36,912 bases of DNA, taken from positions 1-36,912 of the forward strand of contig MWYZ01000079.1 in assembly GCA_002050365.1 (NCBI GenBank), given 5' to 3'. The position numbers were made by a program, and so were the translations under genes. The notes below the pieces were generated by a model. That model saw only the letters and a program-made list of their open reading frames with translations. It did not search any database and was not told the origin of the DNA. How positions within the stretch are numbered: position 1 is the first letter of the stretch; each line of letters opens with the position of its first letter. This document shows positions 32,012-36,912 of the stretch, one piece after another. Source of the stretch: Acidobacteria bacterium 28-1 (lineage in GTDB: Bacteria > Acidobacteriota > Blastocatellia > Pyrinomonadales > Pyrinomonadaceae).

Positions 32012-33205
32012 ATGATTCCCATTTCCGAAGCTCTAAAAATTATCAAACGCGAAACCTTAGCGCTTTCGCCAGAAACTATTGATTTGGAAAATTCCGTCGG
32101 GCGCGTTTTGGCACAGGAAATTCGCGCCGATATGGATTTACCGCCGTTTGACCGCTCGCAGATGGACGGTTTCGCGGTCAAAACTTTTGATGTCGCGCGC
32201 GCACCTGTTCAATTAAAAATTGTTGGCGAATCAATCGCCGGAAAAGGGTTTGACGGCAAATTAAATCCTGGCGAAGCGGTCAGGATTATGACCGGCGCTC
32301 GTGTTCCCAACGGAGCGGACGCGGTGCAAAAAGTCGAATTGACCGAAGAGGAAAACGGTTTTATAACGATTACCGAAAAAACGAAAGTGCGGGAAAACAT
32401 CAATGCTTTCGCTTCTGAAATCGAGACGGGCAAGCAGATTTTTGAAACGGGTGAAATCATCACGGAAAATATGATTGCCGCGATTGCTTCGTTCGGCTAC
32501 GCGAAAGTTAAAGTTTTCAAAAAACCGAAAGCGGCGATTCTTTCGACGGGCAGCGAGATTGTTGACATCAGTGTAACGCCGCAGAAAGACCAGATTCGCA
32601 ACTCAAATTCGGTAATGCTGAAAGTTTTCGCCGACCGATTTGCCGATGTCGAAATTTTGCCCTCGGTCAAAGACAACATCAAAAGTTTGCGAACGGCGAT
32701 TGAAAAAGCGGCGAAAAACTTTGACTTTTTGATTACGACGGGCGGCGTTTCGGTCGGCGATTATGATTTTACAAAACCTGTTTTGCGCGAACTCGGCGCG
32801 GAGATTTTTTTTGAAAAGATATCGCTCAAGCCGGGTAAGCCGACGGTTTTTGCCAAGCTAAAAAACTGTTTGATTTTCGCATTGCCGGGTAATCCCGTTT
32901 CATCCGTTGTGACGTTTTATTTGTTTGCGCGAACGGCTTTATTGAAAATGCAAAGCGCAAAAAGTTGTGAATTAAAACCAAGTTTCGCCGTCGTTTCTGA
33001 TAACATTAAAGCGGCGAAAGAACGCGATTCGTTTTTGCCCGCGTCGCTCGAAACTGACAAAAAAGGAAAATTAATTATTGAGTCTTTGCGTTTTAACGGT
33101 TCGTCGAATTTTATTGCTTTTGCGCGTGCCGATGCGTTGGTTTTCGTGCCGCAAGGAAAGAATTTAGAATCGGGCGATATCGCCGAAATATTTTTTTTAC
33201 AATAG
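32012..33205 (+). CDS. moeA: Molybdopterin molybdenumtransferase
   Basis: A 397-residue MoeA, which inserts molybdate into adenylylated molybdopterin in the last step of molybdenum cofactor synthesis. DLPPFDRSQMDGFAVK (residues about 42-57), RIMTGARVPNGADAV (91-105), ILSTGSEIVDI, FLITTGGVSVGDYDFTK and LPGNPVSSVVTFYLF are all conserved family blocks. The protein ends VFVPQGKNLESGDIAEIFFL, the domain IV end. It is followed by moaC after 49 bases, so the two are probably co-transcribed. Its 5' side abuts the duplicated REP end of the RAYT unit, leaving only seven bases for a leader; the promoter or ribosome site may therefore lie in REP sequence. Confidence 0.95.
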   Translation: MIPISEALKIIKRETLALSPETIDLENSVGRVLAQEIRADMDLPPFDRSQMDGFAVKTFDVARAPVQLKIVGESIAGKGFDGKLNPGEAVRIMTGARVPNGADAVQKVELTEEENGFITITEKTKVRENINAFASEIETGKQIFETGEIITENMIAAIASFGYAKVKVFKKPKAAILSTGSEIVDISVTPQKDQIRNSNSVMLKVFADRFADVEILPSVKDNIKSLRTAIEKAAKNFDFLITTGGVSVGDYDFTKPVLRELGAEIFFEKISLKPGKPTVFAKLKNCLIFALPGNPVSSVVTFYLFARTALLKMQSAKSCELKPSFAVVSDNIKAAKERDSFLPASLETDKKGKLIIESLRFNGSSNFIAFARADALVFVPQGKNLESGDIAEIFFLQ

Positions 33206-33254
33206 AATTTTATCGCTGAAGCGTGCCGTTAAGATAAGGGGATTTTTTAATTTT

Positions 33255-33728
33255 ATGAAAAAACTTTCGCATTTTGATGAAAGCGGAAAAATCAAAATGG
33301 TCGACGTTTCCGAAAAAACGGAAACATCGCGCCGCGCCGTCGCTTCGGCAAAAATTTTGATGAATGCGGAGATGATTGAAATTCTCAAATCAAGCGAAAA
33401 TCCGAAAGGCAATCCGCTGGAAATTGCGCGAATTGCCGGAATTATGGCGGCGAAGCAAACTTCAAATTTGATTCCGCTGTGTCATCAAATCAATCTTTCA
33501 AAAGTTGATGTTAAAGCCGAGCTAACGGATTACGGCGTTTATTTGCAGGCGGAAGTTAAAACAAGCGCACAAACCGGCGTTGAGATGGAAGCGTTGACCG
33601 CCGTGTCGATCGCTGCGCTGACTGTTTATGATATGTGTAAAGCCGTGCAGAAAGACATCGCAATAACGGAAGTTCGGCTTGAATCGAAAACGGGCGGAAA
33701 ATCTGATTTTAACTTTTCTCATACGTAA
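33255..33728 (+). CDS. moaC: Cyclic pyranopterin monophosphate synthase
   Basis: A 157-residue MoaC, which works with MoaA to turn GTP into cyclic pyranopterin monophosphate, the first stage of molybdenum cofactor synthesis. LSHFDESGKIKMVDVSEKTE, GIMAAKQTSNLIPLCHQINL (residues about 62-81, active-site His77), GVEMEALTAVSIAALTVYDM (108-127) and VQKDIAITEVRLESKTGGKS are diagnostic. Active-site Asp126 is in VYDMCKA. It is a short-gap neighbour of moeA. A hairpin after the stop (33745-33784) likely ends the unit. Confidence 0.95.
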   Translation: MKKLSHFDESGKIKMVDVSEKTETSRRAVASAKILMNAEMIEILKSSENPKGNPLEIARIAGIMAAKQTSNLIPLCHQINLSKVDVKAELTDYGVYLQAEVKTSAQTGVEMEALTAVSIAALTVYDMCKAVQKDIAITEVRLESKTGGKSDFNFSHT

Positions 33729-33744
33729 ATACGCATCACGGAGA

Positions 33745-33784
33745 AATGACTTTGCCCAAAAATAAAATTTCGAGCAAAGCCATT
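33745..33784. terminator. Hairpin between convergent moaC and DUF4097-like genes
   Basis: AATGACTTTGC (33745-33755) pairs with GCAAAGCCATT (33774-33784) with one mismatch around an 18-base AT-rich loop. Its position 17 bases after moaC, and before the convergent gene's end, fits a terminator. Confidence 0.55.
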
Positions 33785-33804
33785 TAAACTAACTGTTTTA
33801 AATT

Positions 33805-34662
33805 TTATAAATTCTTAGCTGTTGAAGAACTAATTTTAACGCCGCCGTTGGTTGTAATTACGCGAATTGGCGCACCGCCGCCGTTGAAGTCTGTGTTCAG
33901 CCGAGAGGCGCGAGTTCCATCACTTCTTTCCACATTTAAACTGCTAATGTCGCTTTTGAAGCCGCCGTTGACCGTTCCCGTTTCGATACGCGCTGCATAA
34001 GTTTCAGGTAATGTTAGATGAACGCCGCCGTTGGTCGTTTCGACATCAAGCCCGTTGCCGCGCCAAGTATTACCCGATAAAACGATATTTAAGCCGCCAT
34101 TAGCTGTTTTGCCTTTTACATTGCCTGCCACATCTTCCAAACTTACACCGCCGTTCTTTGTTTCAAATTCGATTGTTCCTTCGACGGAATTGATTCCGAT
34201 GCCGCCGTTATGAGCCTTAAGTTTCAGATTAGTCGAGCGCGGAACGAGAATCTCATACGAAACCGCCCAATTGTTTTCTTCGCCCTCGCCCTCGGCGCGA
34301 ATCGTTGAGCCGGTTTCGATGCGGATATTTTTAGCGGCGGCACGTGCTTCTTCGTCCGTCACGCCGACCGTTTGCACACACGCCCGAATTAAAACGTCCG
34401 AACGATTTTCACCTTTCACCTTGATACCGCCGTTGCGCTGTCCGTCAACATTTACCAGACTGCCAGCAGGTATTGTAACTTCGCGGTTTTCTTTATACTG
34501 GATTTTATCGCCGTTGGAATAGTTGTTGTTCTGGCAAAAGTCCTTGTTTTTTGTTTTGTATTCGGCTTTGTTCTGAGCAGAAACGATTAAACCGGGCAAG
34601 CAAATAATAATCAACGCCAAAGCGTAGCGGAAAAATTGCGTTGTCATCAAATTAGATTTCAT
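33805..34662 (-). CDS. Exported DUF4097-like beta-helix protein
   Basis: A 285-residue protein with a signal peptide (FRYALALIIICLPGLIVSAQ). The mature part is a series of short strands with repeated N-G-G motifs: RNGGIKVKGENRS, AHNGGIGINSVEGTIEF, TKNGGVSLEDVAGNVKG, TANGGLNIVLSG, TTNGGVHLTLPET, TVNGGFKSDIS and TTNGGVKISSS. This stacked pattern matches the DUF4097/putative adhesin type of right-handed beta solenoid. GGAGGACTTTAACG lies just upstream of the ATG. The function is unknown; it is a periplasmic or surface protein. It is convergent with moaC. Confidence 0.85.
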   Translation of the reverse strand: MKSNLMTTQFFRYALALIIICLPGLIVSAQNKAEYKTKNKDFCQNNNYSNGDKIQYKENREVTIPAGSLVNVDGQRNGGIKVKGENRSDVLIRACVQTVGVTDEEARAAAKNIRIETGSTIRAEGEGEENNWAVSYEILVPRSTNLKLKAHNGGIGINSVEGTIEFETKNGGVSLEDVAGNVKGKTANGGLNIVLSGNTWRGNGLDVETTNGGVHLTLPETYAARIETGTVNGGFKSDISSLNVERSDGTRASRLNTDFNGGGAPIRVITTNGGVKISSSTAKNL

Positions 34663-34839
34663 TTTCGTTAAAGTCCTCCAAGATAGTGTTTATTTTCGCT
34701 TAAATCGCGTTTTCAATAATATAAACACCACGCGTTTGAATTTTGTGACAATAAAATTCTAAATTTTCAGATTACCGACTTCTCAAGTTTCTTAGCCGAA
34801 CTGATTTTCAGATTAGAAGATTCGCCCGTTTGCAAAGAT

Positions 34840-35354
34840 TCACAATTCTATTTTCAGCACGTAATTTGTTCCGACAGTTTTGCCGTAAGGAAATTGCAAT
34901 TCGCCGACTTTCACAAAACCTAATTTTTCATAAAACCTCAGTGCCGCCGAATTTTGTTCCCACACGCCGAGCCAGATTATTTCGCATCCTTTTGCCCGCG
35001 CCATTTCAAAACACCGGTTCAGCAATTTACCGCCGACACCTTTGCCTTTCGCTCGTTCCAAAACGTAAATCCGGTGCAGTTCGACGGCATTCTCGTTTTT
35101 CAAGCAATCAACCGTCGAGTTTTCACGAAGTTTGGCATAACCGACCGCTTTGCCGTTTAATTCGGCGATGAGGAATGTCGAATCGTATTGTTTAGCTCCG
35201 CTTCAATCTGCGCCGGACTAAAATTTTCAAGCACATAATTTGCCAAATCGCCGGATTCGTCCTGCTCAAAATAGGCTTCGTAAAAAGTCGTCACGCCGAG
35301 AGCGCAAATGACATTTGCGTCGGAAATGTCAGCTTGTCGAATGGAAAGATTCAT
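34840..35354 (-). pseudogene. GNAT N-acetyltransferase, one-base frameshift
   Basis: From ATG 35354 the frame reads MNLSIRQADISDANVICALG to residue 59 (LNNTI), then a shift near 35187 makes it RHSSSPN and stop. In the other frame the text continues DSTFLIAELNGKAVGYAKLR then a complete acetyl-CoA motif A: LHRIYVLERAKGKGVGGKLL, followed by YEKLGFVKVGELQFPYGKTV. One extra base near 35187 would give NNTDSTFLIAELNG and a 171-residue GNAT of usual length. Each half alone lacks a complete domain. The substrate is unknown. It lies 36 bases downstream of the PIN toxin gene on the same strand. Confidence 0.85.
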
Positions 35355-35390
35355 TATTAACGCGGCGTAGTTTTGATAATTTCTGTATGG

Positions 35391-35810
35391 CTAAGATTTG
35401 AGCAATCGAACAAAACCGGCTTGCTCAAAATGATGGTCGGTGGTTAAGGCTTCAACGATTTTGTTTTCCTGCATTACAACAAAACTCGAACAATCAACTA
35501 AACTCCAATTTTTATCAGCGCGATTTGAAATTAACTCCCAAGATTTTGCGTCTAAATCTTCGTCAATATGAATGATGTCGAAAAACGTAGATTGTTTGAT
35601 GCCGTTGATAAATTCGACGATTCGCGGGCGATGAAAACGCATCGGGCTTGTCATCAAAGCGACGAGTTCGGCTAAAACATAATTCGTTGTCACGAACCGT
35701 CGGCGATTCTGCATTGCGGCGTGGTAAGTTTCCTGGGCTTTTTGGTAGAAAGGTTCGGAAACATCAGCCAGACTCGCCCAACCGGAAGTGTCAACAAAAA
35801 TTTCGTTCAT
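35391..35810 (-). CDS. PIN-domain ribonuclease toxin (VapC-like)
   Basis: A 139-residue PIN-domain protein. Acidic residues that build the nuclease site are visible at the start (NEIFVDTSGWASL), in the middle (NYVLAELVALM) and toward the end (WSLVDCSSFVVM and ALTTDHHFEQAGF). It overlaps the 3' end of the antitoxin gene by four bases (ATGA), the standard layout in vapBC modules. Toxins of this family cut specific RNAs and slow growth when the antitoxin is lost. Confidence 0.9.
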   Translation of the reverse strand: MNEIFVDTSGWASLADVSEPFYQKAQETYHAAMQNRRRFVTTNYVLAELVALMTSPMRFHRPRIVEFINGIKQSTFFDIIHIDEDLDAKSWELISNRADKNWSLVDCSSFVVMQENKIVEALTTDHHFEQAGFVRLLKS

Positions 35811-36058
35811 TCGTTTTCGCCGCGCAGTTCACGCATCAGATTTTCGCCTAAATACTCGTCGTGCCGCCTCGCCCAATCCATACCTTTGCTGTCGAAAGAA
35901 CCGATGAATTTTTCAAACGGGTCGTCAATCTGTTTCGGCTTTTTAACCGCCAATCTTTCGAGCGCGATTTCTTCAACCTTGCGCCCTTCCGCTTCGGCTT
36001 CTTCAACGATTGGTTGATAAATACTTTCGGGAACTTCTAATAAAAGTGAATGTGTCAT
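35807..36058 (-). CDS. Antitoxin partner of the PIN toxin
   Basis: An 83-residue protein. ATG 36058 (MTHSLLLEVPESIYQPIVEE) is preceded by GAGAGGTGAG, so it is preferred to the GTG at 36067 that lies inside the ribosome site. Residues 1-20 resemble a ribbon or strand-helix DNA-binding start (LLLEVPESIYQPIVEEAEAE), followed by RKVEEIALERLAVKKP. The C-terminal half is acidic and aromatic (DDPFEKFIGSFDSKGMDWAR, then HDEYLGENLMRELRGENE), as in antitoxin tails that cover a PIN active site. Its stop overlaps the toxin start. Confidence 0.82.
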   Translation of the reverse strand: MTHSLLLEVPESIYQPIVEEAEAEGRKVEEIALERLAVKKPKQIDDPFEKFIGSFDSKGMDWARRHDEYLGENLMRELRGENE

Positions 36059-36105
36059 ATTTCTCACCTCTCAAACTCATTTTAACGCAACAGTCTATTT
36101 TTGCG

Positions 36106-36294
36106 TCAAGCTAATTTATTCCATTCGTCAATTGTAATTTGGCGTTCAATTACTTCTTCGACTTCACGCAGCATCACCCGCAATTGCGGCACGGAATATT
36201 CGGAGTTTGAGGGAATAGTCAAATGGTTGTTCCCGTGAACCATAAATTGATGTTTCGCGCCGGAATACGCGCCTTCAAATCCAAGCCCGCGCAA
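36106..36294 (-). CDS. HicA-like mRNA interferase toxin, start uncertain
   Basis: The predicted product is 62 residues from TTG 36294: LRGLGFEGAYSGAKHQFMV then HGNNHLTIPSNSE. The KHQF His corresponds to the catalytic His of HicA, a dsRNA-binding-fold RNase. The same frame reads KRNDIIRS just upstream, which is the usual HicA N-terminus, but no ATG, GTG or TTG precedes it before the TAG at about 36334. A normal start may be lost, or initiation occurs at the upstream non-standard codons after the HicB stop at 36317. The family call is good; whether an active toxin is made is not clear. Confidence 0.7.
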   Translation of the reverse strand: MRGLGFEGAYSGAKHQFMVHGNNHLTIPSNSEYSVPQLRVMLREVEEVIERQITIDEWNKLA

Positions 36295-36316
36295 ACTCCT
36301 GATAATATCATTTCGC

Positions 36317-36547
36317 TTACACGGATTCTAGCGACTCATATTCAGGTTTCCCGTTCAAATTTATGCTGTTCAGAATCGGCAATTCATGTCCGAGTTTCAA
36401 ACCGACCAAAACCCAATCTTCCAAAACGGAGCGCAGTTCGTCTTCGCATTCGCGCAAGGTGGCGGCAAAAGCGACTACGCCTTTGCACGACGGAATGCGC
36501 CCGAAAAACGTGCCGTCTTCCAACTTGTCGTATTCGGCTTGCGACAA
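36317..36547 (-). CDS. HicB-like antitoxin, start uncertain
   Basis: A 76-residue product from TTG 36547: SQAEYDKLEDGTFFGRIPSC followed by KGVVAFAATLRECEDELRSV and LEDWVLVGLKLGHELPI. These are the conserved partial RNase H-like blocks of HicB. Family members usually have an extra EQF-x-x-x-YL-x-x-AL start, and the same frame does read IEQFILSDYLDRALSQ upstream to about 36583. The only codon at the natural start position is ATA, where ATG would be expected. The HicA gene follows after 22 bases in the usual HicB-HicA order. Confidence 0.72.
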   Translation of the reverse strand: MSQAEYDKLEDGTFFGRIPSCKGVVAFAATLRECEDELRSVLEDWVLVGLKLGHELPILNSINLNGKPEYESLESV

Positions 36548-36662
36548 GGCGCGGTCTAAATAATCGCTTAAAATAAATTGTTCTATCCTAGCGGATTTGT
36601 TTTGTTATTCGCAATATAGCCCTATGATTTACGTTTATTTGTGATACTTGAAAACATATTTT

Positions 36663-36902
36663 TTAGTCACCGCAGTCAAGATTTTCTTTACTGAGTTGCT
36701 TGTTAATTCTTTTAGACCAATTACAGAGAGACCTTGCTAATCTTTCGCCTTGAATAGCCGCAATTTTTGCTTCTTCTTTAAAGTCTCAGTAGTTCCAAAT
36801 TGTTAAAACTGACTTGAAGGACTTGAAAGCATTTGTCAGTTTAGATGTTTGAAAAAAGAAACCAAAAAGGCAGTCAAGTCCTGCCTCGAAAATAGCACAA
36901 TT
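36663..36902 (-). pseudogene. Decayed open segment at the window end, unknown
   Basis: Between TAA 36905 and TAA 36663 one minus-strand frame is open except for a TGA at 36786-36788. It reads NCAIFEAGLDCLFGFFFQTS, then TIWNY-stop-DFKEEAKIAAIQGERLARSL and CNWSKRINKQLSKENLDCGD. The second half has protein-like composition. No start codon is present and no family is recognised. The stretch 36584-36662 and the remainder to the edge show no other gene. It could be the end of a degenerate gene beyond the right edge. Confidence 0.3.
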
Positions 36903-36912
36903 TTATCGGAAA

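Overview
The window looks like chromosomal DNA of a Gram-negative bacterium, most probably an acidobacterium of the Blastocatellia/Pyrinomonadaceae kind. This is inferred from the gene mix, not from a marker gene. lpxC implies lipid A and an outer membrane. An ECF-type sigma factor lies beside a large PknB-like kinase with a periplasmic C-terminal half, FG-GAP/VCBS secreted proteins are present, and heptameric and REP-type repeats are dispersed through the window. No rRNA, tRNA or CRISPR array was seen.

Layout. 1-6440: the tail of a DDE transposase, then mostly minus-strand genes (cupin, acyl-CoA carboxylase carboxyltransferase, two very small proteins, a circularly permuted-type ATP-grasp protein, a short DUF1206-like membrane protein, unknowns) and a plus-strand PAP2 phosphatase. 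6617-12351: lpxC, an endonuclease/exonuclease/phosphatase-fold protein, an ATP-grasp ligase with a small membrane partner, an M50 site-2 protease and trpS, which carries an unusual internal insertion. 12525-17954: an aldehyde dehydrogenase with its usual DUF779 partner, a run of small stress or unknown genes (ArsC-like, an amber-interrupted ABM monooxygenase, DUF2237, DinB), then scpA and scpB for chromosome condensation. 17943-20507: a CYTH-like protein, a lipoprotein, a REP pair and an acyl-CoA dehydrogenase.

20508-24607 is a decayed, mobile-element-rich stretch. It holds three C-terminal scraps of FG-GAP proteins, an alpha/beta hydrolase with a frameshift inside its signal peptide, two DUF4440 secreted proteins, and an IS630-family element. 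That element inserted exactly at a TA inside the signal-peptide codons of one DUF4440 gene, and its transposase shows a clear -1 frameshift site. 24608-29631: an intact FG-GAP protein, the sigma factor, a 340-bp element with perfect terminal inverted repeats and nested palindromes, and the kinase, whose coding sequence contains two heptanucleotide tandem arrays. 29731-33728: a truncated moeA paralogue, an M24 peptidase, a RAYT (REP-associated Y1 transposase) unit flanked by its own REP hairpins, then intact moeA and moaC for molybdenum cofactor synthesis. 33805-36912: a DUF4097-like secreted protein, a frameshifted GNAT acetyltransferase, two consecutive toxin-antitoxin modules (PIN type and HicAB type) and a decayed end region.

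The strongest signals are mobile and repetitive: the RAYT with matching REP pairs at two loci, the 340-bp inverted-repeat element in the sigma-kinase gap, the IS630 insertion that can be undone on paper, the trpS insertion and the in-frame heptamer arrays. Several genes are broken by single-base indels next to short homopolymers. These may be true decay or assembly error, and raw reads would decide.
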